From: Alphaproteobacteria bacterium
GTDB lineage: Bacteria > Pseudomonadota > Alphaproteobacteria > Sphingomonadales > Sphingomonadaceae
NCBI GenBank assembly: GCA_019239415.1
Contig: JAFAZW010000063.1
Location: forward strand, 1 to 63,227
Length of the DNA stretch: 63,227 nt
Reading direction: 5' to 3'
Shown here: positions 1 to 8,764 of the stretch, piece after piece
Layout of the letters: every line of letters starts with the position of its first letter
Position numbering within the stretch: position 1 is the stretch's first letter
Made by a program: the position numbers and the translations under genes
The notes under the pieces: model-generated
Seen by the model: the letters and a program-made list of their open reading frames with translations, nothing else
What the model was told of the DNA's origin: nothing
Database searches by the model: none

Positions 1-10
1 CGCTCGTCAT
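1..10 (-). CDS. Start of a gene leaving the window, probably alaS
   Basis: Only the first codons are inside the window, reading Met-Thr-Ser on the minus strand. The ATG is preceded by GGAGGAAA at a good Shine-Dalgarno distance, so a real start is likely. Alanyl-tRNA synthetases of sphingomonads often begin Met-Thr-Ser and commonly lie beside recA. That is the only basis for the name, and ten bases cannot confirm it. Confidence 0.4.
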
Positions 11-67
11 GCGTTTCCTCCCGATTCCATCCATGGCCCTTCCGAGGCCGAACTCCGGTGCGCGCCA

Positions 68-101
68 AAGGTCACACCAAGGTCACACTATCACGAGTGA
101 T
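68..101. promoter_or_regulatory. Tandem AAGGTCACAC repeats and small palindrome upstream of the left-edge gene
   Basis: AAGGTCACAC occurs at 68-77 and again at 79-88, an 11-bp period of about one helical turn. The palindrome ATCAC-GA-GTGAT follows at 90-101. The block lies 60-90 bp upstream of the start at position 10, as expected for an operator, but no known regulator motif was recognised. Confidence 0.3.
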
Positions 102-123
102 TGCGAGGAAGGCTCCAAATATG

Positions 124-151
124 AAAGGCCCGCCAACGCGGGCGGGCCTTT
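124..151. terminator. Bidirectional hairpin terminator downstream of recA
   Basis: AAAGGCCCGCC and GGCGGGCCTTT form a perfect 11-bp stem around a 6-nt loop. It has A residues on one side and T residues on the other. It lies about 100 nt past the recA stop and separates recA from the neighbouring gene at the window edge. Confidence 0.8.
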
Positions 152-252
152 CCGGGAAGTGCGGCGTAAGGGGACCGCCGCGGGGGTAAAAGGTTAACGT
201 CGCACGATCCGATTGGTTGCATTGCAGCAATATGACAGACCGCGCGGAGGGG

Positions 253-1320
<1,068 letters not shown>

Positions 1321-1386
1321 GGCCTCGCTCCCCGTCTTAGCAAAGCGCGCCGCCCATTCAACGCGATTCGCGGCACCGTACAAGCT

Positions 1387-1412
1387 TTGTTCCAAAAGAA
1401 CAAGCGGAAAAC
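1387..1412 (-). promoter_or_regulatory. Candidate LexA (SOS) box of recA
   Basis: On the recA strand the sequence reads GTTT-N7-GTTC (1398-1412). That is seven of eight positions of the alphaproteobacterial LexA box GTTC-N7-GTTC. It overlaps the perfect inverted repeat TTGTTC-CAAAA-GAACAA at 1387-1403. The position relative to recA is right, but the first half-site has one mismatch. Confidence 0.5.
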
Positions 1413-1479
1413 GTCAGGAGCAGGAAACGAGCACGGCGCCTGGGCGACGGCCTGCCGCCGCGCACCCGAGGCACGGAAG

Positions 1480-2463
1480 TCACGTGCCCCCGCCTAGGCC
1501 GAGGAGCCGCTGCCGGACCGCCTCGACCGGGTGGGCGGCCGCTTCGTCGCGGGAGGCGCGCAGGCGCGGGTAGCCGGCTCCCGCGTCGGCGATGAGCCTG
1601 GCGGTGAAGGCGCCGCTCCGGACCTCGCCGAGGATGCGGCGCATTTCGGCGCGGGTCTCATCGGTGACGATGCGGCGCCCGCCCGCGAGAGCGCCGAACT
1701 CGGCGGTGTTGGAGATCGCCTCGCGCATGCCGGCGATGCCGCGTTCGTAGATCAGGTCCGCGAGCAGCTTCACCTCCGTCAGGCATTCGAAATAGGCGAT
1801 TTCCGGCGCGAAGCCGGCCTCGACGAGCGTCTCGAAGCCGGCGTGGATCAGCTCCGGGATGGCACCCCACAGCACCGCCTGCTCGTTGAACAGGTCGGCC
1901 TCGCATTCCTCGGCGAAGCTGGTTGCAAGGATGCCGGCGCGCCCGCTGCCGATCGCCGCGGCATAGGAGAGGGCGAGTGCCTCGGCGCCGCCGCTCGCGT
2001 CCTGGTGGACGGCGAACAAGGCGATGAGCCCGCGCCCCGCCTCATATTCGCTCCTGAGCGCGGTGCCGGGCCCCTTCGGCGCGACGAGGAAGACGTCGAG
2101 GTCGGCGCGCGGCGCGATGAGGCCGAAGCGAATGGCGAGGCCGTGGCTGAAGCCCAGCGCGGCGCCCGCGCGCAGGTGCGGCGCGACCTCCTCCGCGTAG
2201 ATGCGGCCCTGGTCCTCGTCGGCGGCGAGCATCATCGCGAGATCGGCGCGCTCCGCGGCTTGCGCTGCCGTCATGACGTCGAAGCCGTCGTCGCCGGCGC
2301 GCCCTCGGCTCTCCGACGCAGGGGGAAGGGCGACCGTGACCTCGACGCCGCTGTCGCGCAGGTTCAGCGCCTGGGCGCGGCCCTGGTTGCCGTAGCCGAT
2401 CACCGCGACCTTGCGGCCGCGAATCAGGGCGGGATCGGCGTCGGCGTCGCGATAGACCTGCAT
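1480..2463 (-). CDS. ilvC: Ketol-acid reductoisomerase, divergent type
   Basis: KARI converts acetolactate or acetohydroxybutyrate to the dihydroxy acid in valine, leucine and isoleucine synthesis. The 327-residue protein has the cofactor motif GYGNQG at 23-28. The class I catalytic set is intact: His107, Lys130, Asp190, Glu194, Glu226, Glu230 and Ser251. The sequence differs from the usual alphaproteobacterial KARI (GFSHGLAIRFGLI, EECEADLFNEQ) and resembles a branch I associate with other phyla. The cofactor loop lacks the usual Arg47 and carries an acidic residue at 51. It lies 9 bp downstream of miaA with AAGGAAAGG as ribosome-binding site, so the two are probably co-transcribed. The ilvB and ilvN genes that often precede ilvC here are absent. 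A second KARI elsewhere in the genome is possible. Confidence 0.9.
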   Translation of the reverse strand: MQVYRDADADPALIRGRKVAVIGYGNQGRAQALNLRDSGVEVTVALPPASESRGRAGDDGFDVMTAAQAAERADLAMMLAADEDQGRIYAEEVAPHLRAGAALGFSHGLAIRFGLIAPRADLDVFLVAPKGPGTALRSEYEAGRGLIALFAVHQDASGGAEALALSYAAAIGSGRAGILATSFAEECEADLFNEQAVLWGAIPELIHAGFETLVEAGFAPEIAYFECLTEVKLLADLIYERGIAGMREAISNTAEFGALAGGRRIVTDETRAEMRRILGEVRSGAFTARLIADAGAGYPRLRASRDEAAAHPVEAVRQRLLGLGGGT

Positions 2464-2472
2464 CGCCTTTCC

Positions 2473-3399
2473 TTAGCGGCTCAACAGCGCGAGGGCATCG
2501 GAAACCGCGCCGCCTTCGAGAGGCGCCGTGACGCGCGGCCAGTGAGCAGGCGGCTGGCCGGCGAACCAGGTATATTGGCGCTTGGCGTAGCGCCGCGTCG
2601 CCTGGCGGCCTGCGGCGAGCGCTTCGTCGCGGGTGAGGGCGCCGCAAAGGAAGGCGGCGATTTCGCGCACCCCGATCGCCCGCATCACCGGCAAGGACGG
2701 CACCAATCCTCGCTCCAGAAGCGAGGAAACCTCGGCAAATCCTTCTTGCGACATCATTCCTTCGAACCGCGCATCGCAGCGCAAGTACAGCCAGTCGCGC
2801 GGCGGTAGGAGCAGGAGGGGGCGCAGCCGGACGGCGCCGCCGATGCCGCCGGTCCGCTCGCCGTGCCAGGCCGCGAGCGATCGCCCCGTCGACCGAATCA
2901 CCTCGAGGGCGCGGGCGATGCGGGCGGTGTCGGCCGGCCGCAGCCGCGCCGCCGCGTCGGGATCCTCTCCCGCGAGGGCGGCAAAGGCCTCGCCGACCGG
3001 CAGGGCGCGCACGGCGGCGCGGATCGCAGGGTCGATCTCCGGCACCGGCGCGATGCCCTCGAGGAGCGTGCGCAGGTAGAGGCCGGTGCCCCCGCACAGG
3101 ATCGGCAGCCGCCCCGCCGCATGGGCCTCGGCGATGGCGATCTTCGCGTCCCGCGCCCACGCCGCGGCCGAGCAGGGCTCGGCGCCGTCGCGCGTCCCGT
3201 AGAGACGGTGGGGGACACGCCGTTCCTCCTCCTGAGACGGGCGCGCCGAAACGACCCGCAAGTCCCTGTATACCTGGGCACTATCGGCGTTGATCACCGT
3301 TCCGCCGGCCGCCTCGGCGAGGGCGAGGGCGAGCGCCGACTTGCCGCTGGCGGTCGGGCCCGCGATAAGCGCCAGCTCGGGGAGATCGTCGATGTTCAT
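2473..3399 (-). CDS. miaA: tRNA dimethylallyltransferase MiaA
   Basis: MiaA transfers a dimethylallyl group to N6 of adenosine 37 in tRNAs that read codons beginning with U. The 308-residue product has P-loop GPTASGKS at 14-21 and the family motif DSAQVYRD at 39-46, followed by a normal-length body ending in the arginine-rich [11 protein letters not shown] region. The start ATG has AAGGTGG 5 nt upstream. Longer in-frame sequence to 3672 is non-homologous and lies antisense to serB. The start codon sits inside the 5' end of the divergent serB gene, with 8 bp of overlap. ilvC follows directly. Confidence 0.95.
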   Translation of the reverse strand: MNIDDLPELALIAGPTASGKSALALALAEAAGGTVINADSAQVYRDLRVVSARPSQEEERRVPHRLYGTRDGAEPCSAAAWARDAKIAIAEAHAAGRLPILCGGTGLYLRTLLEGIAPVPEIDPAIRAAVRALPVGEAFAALAGEDPDAAARLRPADTARIARALEVIRSTGRSLAAWHGERTGGIGGAVRLRPLLLLPPRDWLYLRCDARFEGMMSQEGFAEVSSLLERGLVPSLPVMRAIGVREIAAFLCGALTRDEALAAGRQATRRYAKRQYTWFAGQPPAHWPRVTAPLEGGAVSDALALLSR

Positions 3400-4273
3400 C
3401 GCCACCTTGATAGCAAAGGAGCGGCTGTCGGGCGGCGATATTTCCGCGGCCGAGGACCGCATGGCCGCCGCCGGCGCCCACGCCTTCGCGCGCAGCTGGA
3501 TCGAGGACGAGCGTGCCTGCGACCTGCTGTTCAGCCAGGGCGAGGACGCGGCGCGGGTGGCGCTCGAAGGCGCGTTCGAAGCCATCGACGTCGTCGTCCA
3601 GCCCGAGGCCGAGCGCCGCCGGCGTCTGCTCGTCGCCGACATGGATTCGACGATGATCGCGGTCGAATGCATCGACGAGCTCGCCGATTATGCCGGCCTC
3701 AAGGCCGAAGTCGCCGCGATCACCGAGCGGGCGATGCAGGGCGCACTCGATTTCGAGGCGGCGCTGAGAGCCCGCGTCGCGCTGCTCAAGGGTCTCGACG
3801 CCGCCGCCATCGACCGCTGCCGCGGCGAGCGGGTGCGGCTCACGCCCGGCGCCCGCGCGCTGGTGCGCACGCTGCGGCGGGAGGGGGTCGGGACGGTGCT
3901 GGTCACCGGCGGCTTCACCGCCTTTGCCGAACCGGTGGCGGCCGAGATCGGCTTCGAGACGGTGCGCGCCAACCGCCTCGCCGTGGCGGGCGGGAAGCTG
4001 ACCGGCGCGGTGGAGGGCCCGATCGTCGGCGCCGAGGCGAAACGGCAGGCGCTGCTCGACGGCCTCGCCGAACGCGGGCTCGAGGCCGCGGCGTCGCTCG
4101 CGGTCGGCGACGGCGCCAACGACATCCCGATGCTCCAGGCGGCGGGGCTGGGCGTCGCCTACCATGCCAAGCCCGCCGCCGCCGCCGCGGCGCGGGCGCG
4201 CATCGTCCACAACGATCTGACGGCCCTGCTCTTCGCGCAGGGCTATGCGTGCCGCGATTGGGAAGTAGACTAA
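3392..4273 (+). CDS. serB: Phosphoserine phosphatase SerB
   Basis: This HAD-family enzyme performs the last step of serine synthesis, from phosphoserine to serine. The 293-residue protein has an N-terminal regulatory region of about 75 residues. The HAD core has DMDST with the nucleophile Asp83 and Asp85, then the loop-4 motif [10 protein letters not shown] at about 245. The ATG at 3392 is preceded by GGGGAG at 3379-3384 and lies inside the divergently transcribed miaA start region. The stop overlaps by 4 bp the stop of the convergent PilZ gene. Adjacency of miaA and serB is common in sphingomonads. Confidence 0.95.
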   Translation: MFIATLIAKERLSGGDISAAEDRMAAAGAHAFARSWIEDERACDLLFSQGEDAARVALEGAFEAIDVVVQPEAERRRRLLVADMDSTMIAVECIDELADYAGLKAEVAAITERAMQGALDFEAALRARVALLKGLDAAAIDRCRGERVRLTPGARALVRTLRREGVGTVLVTGGFTAFAEPVAAEIGFETVRANRLAVAGGKLTGAVEGPIVGAEAKRQALLDGLAERGLEAAASLAVGDGANDIPMLQAAGLGVAYHAKPAAAAAARARIVHNDLTALLFAQGYACRDWEVD

Positions 4274-4584
4274 GCCGGGCGGCTCATGTCGGCGGTGATC
4301 GCCGCCAGCGCGAAGGCGACCGAGGCGTCGCCGCAGTCGAAGCCGAGCTGGACGCCGTCGGCGGCCACGGCGCGGACCACCGCGTCGATCGTCCCGGCCT
4401 CGGGATGCTGGAGCCGGACGCGGGTACCGACTTCGGGGCGGGCGTTGGTCTCGAGGAAGGCGCCGCGGCCCGAGACGTCGCGCAAGGCGGCGGGGGCGGG
4501 GCTGCCGGCGAGGAGGACGCACATCCGCCGGCGGCGCCACCTGGTGGCCATCGCTCCCGAGCCGATCCTGCCGACTGCGCCCAT
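4270..4584 (-). CDS. PilZ-domain protein
   Basis: This is a 104-residue protein dominated by one PilZ-like domain, the fold that binds cyclic di-GMP. An arginine cluster at about 15-20 (RWRRRR) provides the RxxxR element. DVSGRGA at about 37-43 matches the second motif, D/N-x-S-x-x-G, and the rest follows the beta-barrel pattern (VGTRVRLQH, GVQLGFDC). A role in c-di-GMP response is inferred from the motifs; no target is visible. It converges on serB with a 4-bp overlap of stop codons. Confidence 0.75.
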   Translation of the reverse strand: MGAVGRIGSGAMATRWRRRRMCVLLAGSPAPAALRDVSGRGAFLETNARPEVGTRVRLQHPEAGTIDAVVRAVAADGVQLGFDCGDASVAFALAAITADMSRPA

Positions 4585-4640
4585 CGTCCACCCCCGCCTC
4601 AGTGAGAGGTGAGATTAGGCCGCGGGCCGGAAAAATTCCG

Positions 4641-5636
4641 TTAAGGCGCCACCGGGAAGCAGGCCGCCCCGGTCGCCTTGACCGCGGCGCAGGCCTTGTC
4701 GGCGGCGGCGCGGGAGGGCAGGGGACCGGCCTGGAGGCGGGTGACGGGACCCGCCGGGACCGTCACGGGACGCAGGCCGGCGAGGGCCGGGGCCTTGCCC
4801 CGCAGCGCGGCCCATGCCTTCTGGGCGTTGGCGGCACTGCCGAAGGCGCCGAGCTGGATCCGCCAGCCGCCGGCGCCGCCGACCGGAGCCGGCACCGGAC
4901 GCACCGGAGCGGGCGCCGGACGCCCCGGCGGGGGTGCCGGGGTGCGGACCGGAGGACGGGGTGCGGGTACCGCCGAAGCGACGGCGGGACCCGGCCTCGG
5001 TGCCGGGACGTGGGCGGTCGCGGCCGGACGCGGCGGCGGCGGCCCCGAGCCCTGCGCCCGCTCCATCTGCTGGGCCAGGGCGAGCCCCTGGCGGCGCTGC
5101 GCGAGCGGCACGAACCTGTCCATCTGGGTGAGGTTGTTGGCCGCCTGCGGCAGCCCCTGGGCGGCGGCGCGGCTCATCAGCGCATAAGCGCGCGGCCAAT
5201 CCTTGCCGACGCCGGGGAGATCGCCGTTGAACAGGGCCGTGCCGAGCACGTACTGGGCGCGCGGATCGCCGGCGTCGGCGGCCTTGCGGATCCAGGGAAG
5301 GGCCCGGCCGCGTTCGCCGTTCTGGAACAGGATCAGGCCGAGATTGGCCTGCGCCTGGGCATGGCCCTGCTGCGCCGCCTTCTCGTACCAGACCTGCGCG
5401 GCGCGCATGTCCGCGGGCACGCCGCGGCCGAGCTTGTAACCCTGGCCCAGGTTGAACTCGGCGTCGGGATCGCCCTGGTCGGCGAGCGGGCGCCATTCGC
5501 GCACCGCCGCCGCGTAATTGCCCGCCTGCCACGCGTCGACGCCTTCCTTGACGCCGGCGAAGGCCGCGCCCGGGCCGAGGAGGAAGGCGGCGGCGGCGGC
5601 CGTCGCCGCGATCTGCCTAGCCGGAATGCACATCAT
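4641..5636 (-). CDS. Secreted Sel1-repeat and SPOR-domain protein
   Basis: This is a 331-residue exported protein. A signal peptide covers about residues 1-28 (AAFLLGPGAAFAG). Sel1-like TPR repeats at about 60-165 have the A-x-x-W-Y-x-K-A-A pattern (AQVWYEKAAQQGHAQAQANLG). A long Pro/Ala linker leads to a C-terminal SPOR domain at about 255-331 (WRIQLGAFGSAANA). SPOR domains bind denuded septal peptidoglycan, so a cell-division or envelope role is likely. The ATG at 5636 was chosen because AAGGGAG stands 6-7 nt upstream; a TTG precedes it. A second SPOR protein lies 1.6 kb away. Confidence 0.85.
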   Translation of the reverse strand: MMCIPARQIAATAAAAAFLLGPGAAFAGVKEGVDAWQAGNYAAAVREWRPLADQGDPDAEFNLGQGYKLGRGVPADMRAAQVWYEKAAQQGHAQAQANLGLILFQNGERGRALPWIRKAADAGDPRAQYVLGTALFNGDLPGVGKDWPRAYALMSRAAAQGLPQAANNLTQMDRFVPLAQRRQGLALAQQMERAQGSGPPPPRPAATAHVPAPRPGPAVASAVPAPRPPVRTPAPPPGRPAPAPVRPVPAPVGGAGGWRIQLGAFGSAANAQKAWAALRGKAPALAGLRPVTVPAGPVTRLQAGPLPSRAAADKACAAVKATGAACFPVAP

Positions 5637-5831
5637 CAAATCTCCCTTGCGAAAGGCTGCCCCGTTCCTGTCCCCGTCTGCCTAGCGCGCTTTCGTTAAC
5701 GCGCTCTTAGCAATGTCCGGCGCATCAGCGCGAGCCGGGACAAGCGAGGCGCCGTGGGGGCGCCCCGTTAACCGAACTTTAGCCGTCTCCGGCGCATCGT
5801 GCCGGGGAAGGACCGGAGCCAAGGGGAAGTC

Positions 5832-6560
5832 ATGCGCGTTCTCGCACTGTCATCGCAAAAGGGGGGATCCGGCAAGACGACCTTGTCCGGCCACCTGGCC
5901 GTGCAGGCCCAGCTCGCCGGGGCCGGCCCCGTCGTCCTCATCGACATCGACCCGCAGGGCTCGCTCGCCGACTGGTGGAACGAGCGCGAGGCCGAGATGC
6001 CGGCCTTCGCCCAGACCACGGTCGCGCGGCTCGCCGCCGACCTCGAAATCCTGAAGCAGCAGGGCTTCAAGCTGGCGGTGATCGACACGCCGCCGGCGAT
6101 CACCATGGCGATCCAGAGCGTCATCCAGGTTGCCGAGCTGATCATCATCCCGACGCGGCCGAGCCCGCACGACCTGCGCGCCGTCGGCGCCACCGTCGAT
6201 CTGTGCGAGCGCGCCGGCAAGCCGCTCATCTTCGTCGTCAACGCCGCCACGCCCAAGGCGCGGATCACCCACGAGGCCGCCGTCGCGCTGTCGCAGCACG
6301 GCACCGTCGCCCCGGTCACCCTCCACCATCGCACCGACTTCGCCGCCTCGATGATCGACGGCCGCACGGTGATGGAAGTCGACCCCGACGGCCGCTCCGC
6401 CCGGGAAGTCGTCGAGCTGTGGGACTATGTCGCCGACCGGCTGGAGAAGAATTTCCGCCGCACCGTCTTCGCGCCGCCCGCGGCCGGGGGATATGCGCCG
6501 CACCATCCCGCCATGCCCCGTCCCGCCGCCGGCTTCGGCCGCCGGGTGGTCGGCCAGTGA
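5832..6560 (+). CDS. ParA-family partition ATPase
   Basis: This 242-residue ParA/MinD-type ATPase carries the deviant Walker A motif KGGSGKTT at 10-17 and Walker A' IDIDPQGS at about 38-45. It lacks the N-terminal helix-turn-helix of plasmid type Ia ParA proteins, so it is a short, type Ib-like form. Such ATPases position DNA or protein cargo along the nucleoid or membrane. The start has AAGGGGAAG upstream. It heads an operon with an RHH protein (14-bp gap) and a TPR-SPOR lipoprotein (13-bp gap). It is not the housekeeping parAB next to gidAB. The cargo is unknown. Confidence 0.88.
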   Translation: MRVLALSSQKGGSGKTTLSGHLAVQAQLAGAGPVVLIDIDPQGSLADWWNEREAEMPAFAQTTVARLAADLEILKQQGFKLAVIDTPPAITMAIQSVIQVAELIIIPTRPSPHDLRAVGATVDLCERAGKPLIFVVNAATPKARITHEAAVALSQHGTVAPVTLHHRTDFAASMIDGRTVMEVDPDGRSAREVVELWDYVADRLEKNFRRTVFAPPAAGGYAPHHPAMPRPAAGFGRRVVGQ

Positions 6561-6574
6561 GGGGAGGGCGCACC

Positions 6575-7270
6575 ATGGCCGAAGCCAAGCCTTTCGCCTC
6601 CCTCTCCTCCGGCCTGCTCGCCCGCAAGGGCGCCGCCAAGCCCGCCATGCGCCCGCAGGGGTTCGGCAGCTTCGGCGGCAGCCTCGAGGATCTGGGCTGG
6701 AACGACATGGGCCATGCCGGCCCCGAGCACGTCCCCTCGTCGGTCGAGGCACTGACGCCGGCACCGCGGCTCCACGCCGCGCCGGAGCCGGAGCCGGGCT
6801 TCGAGCCGGTCGAGCCGCCGGTCTTCGAGCAGCACCGCGCGATCGAGGAAGCGTTCGAGGAGGCCGAGGAGGCTTTCGAGCCGGAAGCCGAGGAGGTCTG
6901 CGAGCCGGAGGTCGACGCGGCATACGAGCCGGAGGTCGAAGCGGTCTGCGAGCCCGAAGCGGTCGCCGAACCCGAGCCCCTGGCGGTCGAGCCGGAGCCC
7001 GAGCCGGAGCCCGAGCCGGTCCGCGCCGCGCCGGCGCCGGTGGTGCCGATCTCGAATCGCCGCGTCGCCGCCGCGCCCAAGGGCAAGGCCGCCTTCACGC
7101 TGCGGCTCGATCCGGAGCGGCACCTGAAGCTGCGGCTGGCCTGCGCGGTGACGCGCCGCTCGGCGCAGCAGCTGGTGACCGGCGCACTCGACGATTTCCT
7201 GAGCAGCCTGCCCGAAGTCCAGGCGCTCGCGGAGCGGGTGCCGGCCGAGGCGGGACGCAGGGCACGGTGA
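6575..7270 (+). CDS. Acidic-repeat protein with C-terminal ribbon-helix-helix domain
   Basis: This 231-residue protein is the probable partner of the ParA upstream. Residues about 1-55 are basic to neutral. Residues about 70-145 are low-complexity and acidic, built from repeated EPE and EVxAxxEPE units. The C-terminal 50 residues fit a ribbon-helix-helix fold: beta strand FTLRLDPE, then two helices with RSAQQLVTGALDDFL. RHH proteins paired with short ParA proteins (ParG and omega types) are centromere-binding adaptors that stimulate the ATPase. Whether this one binds DNA is untested. The acidic repeats look like a flexible spacer. GGGGAGGG gives a strong ribosome-binding site. Confidence 0.7.
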   Translation: MAEAKPFASLSSGLLARKGAAKPAMRPQGFGSFGGSLEDLGWNDMGHAGPEHVPSSVEALTPAPRLHAAPEPEPGFEPVEPPVFEQHRAIEEAFEEAEEAFEPEAEEVCEPEVDAAYEPEVEAVCEPEAVAEPEPLAVEPEPEPEPEPVRAAPAPVVPISNRRVAAAPKGKAAFTLRLDPERHLKLRLACAVTRRSAQQLVTGALDDFLSSLPEVQALAERVPAEAGRRAR

Positions 7271-7283
7271 AGGGAGTAGGGGA

Positions 7284-8678
7284 ATGAGGAAGCAAGTCGC
7301 TGTGAAGCTCGCCGTGTCGGCGCTGGCGCTGACCACCACGCTCGTCGCCTGCAACCCCGCGGCCATGGCCTACCGGCCCGGCGCGGCGACCCAGGTCGGC
7401 GGCGAGCGGAAGGCCGGCGAGGCGTTCCAGAAGGCGGAAGGCTTCGCGCGCGCCGGCAATCTCGGTTCCGCGACGACGGCCGCCGAGGAAGCGGTGGCGC
7501 TGGCGCCGCGCGACGTCGGCTACCGCATGCTGCTTGCCGACCTCTACCTCAAGACCGGCCGCTTCCAGTCGGCCGAGACCACCTATGGCGACGTGCTGAA
7601 GCTCGATCCCGAGAACAAGCGGGCCGGCCTTCGCGTCGCCCTCACCGAGATCGCGCTCGGCCGCCCGGCCGGCGCCGTCGCGTCGCTCGACCGCATCGCC
7701 GACACCGCCAGCCCCGGCGACGTCGGCCTCGCTTATGCCCTCGCCGGCAAGACCGAGCGGGCGATCGGCATCCTCGAAGCCGCCGCCCGCGCCCCCGGCG
7801 CCGACGGCCGCGTCCGCCAGAACCTGGCCCTGGCCTACGCCCTTTCCGGCGACTGGGCGAAGGCGAGGACCACGGCCGCGCAGGACGTCTCGCCGGACCA
7901 GCTCGGCGCCCGCCTCCAGAATTGGGCGGCGCTCGCCAATCCGTCCGCGGGCGCCGACAAGGTCGCCACCCTGTTCGGCACCCACGCCGTCGCCGACCCG
8001 GGGCAGCCGACCCGCCTCGCCCTCGCCGATCCGGCGCCGCAGCGCCTGGCCGCCGCGGAGCCCGCGCCCGAGCCGGCGCCCGCCGCCGCCGCGACGTTGG
8101 CCCCTGAGGCGAAGCCGGTGGCGCCGCCGCTGGTCCAGGTCGCCGTCTCCGAGCCGGTGGTGACCGTGGATGCGCCCGCCGCGCCCGCCGCCCCGGTCGT
8201 CGCCAGCGCCGTCGCCGCGCAGCCCAGCGAAGTCACTCGCCCGGTCTATGCCGACGCGGTGCAGGGGCTGGTGCGCGCGCCGGTCGGACGTGCCACGATC
8301 AAGCTGGCGACGGTCCGGCCGTTCGAGAGCGCGCCCAGGCACGGCTTCGCCCCCGCGAAGGCTCCCGCTTATGCGGGTGCTGGCAAGTTCGCGGTGCAGC
8401 TCGGCGCGTTCAGCAGCCAGGCCGCCGTCGAGCGCGCCTGGGCCCAGGCCTACAAGCGCTACGGCTTCGCCGCGAAGACGCCGCTGTCGACGACGGTGAG
8501 CGTCCCCGGCCGCGGCACCTTCCACCGCCTCTCGGTCGCCGGCTTCGACAGCCGCGCCTCGGCCGACCGCATCTGCGCCTCGGTGCGCGCCCACGGCGGC
8601 GCCTGCTTCGTCCGCGCGGTGGCAGGGGACGCACCGGTGCGCTGGGCGAGCCGCCATACCGGCGTCCGCCACGGCTGA
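7284..8678 (+). CDS. TPR and SPOR-domain lipoprotein
   Basis: This is a 464-residue envelope protein. The N-terminus has a lipobox with Cys23 (LVAC), so it is probably lipid-anchored. TPR-like repeats fill about 40-190 (GYRMLLADLYLKTGRFQSAE). A Pro/Ala/Val linker follows. A SPOR domain lies at about 365-445 (KFAVQLGAFSSQAAVERAW), followed by a short basic tail. It is the third gene of the ParA/RHH operon. The arrangement suggests that the ParA system positions or responds to a septal envelope complex, which is inference. A weak hairpin follows the stop. Confidence 0.82.
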   Translation: MRKQVAVKLAVSALALTTTLVACNPAAMAYRPGAATQVGGERKAGEAFQKAEGFARAGNLGSATTAAEEAVALAPRDVGYRMLLADLYLKTGRFQSAETTYGDVLKLDPENKRAGLRVALTEIALGRPAGAVASLDRIADTASPGDVGLAYALAGKTERAIGILEAAARAPGADGRVRQNLALAYALSGDWAKARTTAAQDVSPDQLGARLQNWAALANPSAGADKVATLFGTHAVADPGQPTRLALADPAPQRLAAAEPAPEPAPAAAATLAPEAKPVAPPLVQVAVSEPVVTVDAPAAPAAPVVASAVAAQPSEVTRPVYADAVQGLVRAPVGRATIKLATVRPFESAPRHGFAPAKAPAYAGAGKFAVQLGAFSSQAAVERAWAQAYKRYGFAAKTPLSTTVSVPGRGTFHRLSVAGFDSRASADRICASVRAHGGACFVRAVAGDAPVRWASRHTGVRHG

Positions 8679-8721
8679 GGTTTAGCGGAGCGACCGGTGC
8701 CTTCTGCCTTCCTGGCGCGAT

Positions 8722-8747
8722 GCGGTGGGAGGAGTGACGCCCACCGC
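8722..8747. terminator. Hairpin between convergent genes
   Basis: GCGGTGGG and CCCACCGC form an 8-bp stem with a 10-nt loop. It lies between the TPR-SPOR gene and the convergent binding-protein gene. No T-run is present, so termination would have to be weak or Rho-assisted. Confidence 0.4.
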
Positions 8748-8764
8748 GCCCCCCTGCCGCCGCG

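Noticed and set aside
1321-1395. Longer recA start at 1395
   Set aside because: The added 25 residues have no counterpart in RecA proteins and overlap the putative LexA box.
2473-3672. Longer miaA frame starting at 3672
   Set aside because: The extra sequence is antisense to serB and has no similarity to MiaA, whose P-loop normally starts within the first 20 residues.
2863-4605. A 580-codon open frame on the plus strand across miaA and serB
   Set aside because: It is out of frame with serB, antisense to miaA, extremely rich in Arg and Gly and without any family motif. Long open frames on the non-coding frames are expected at this GC content.
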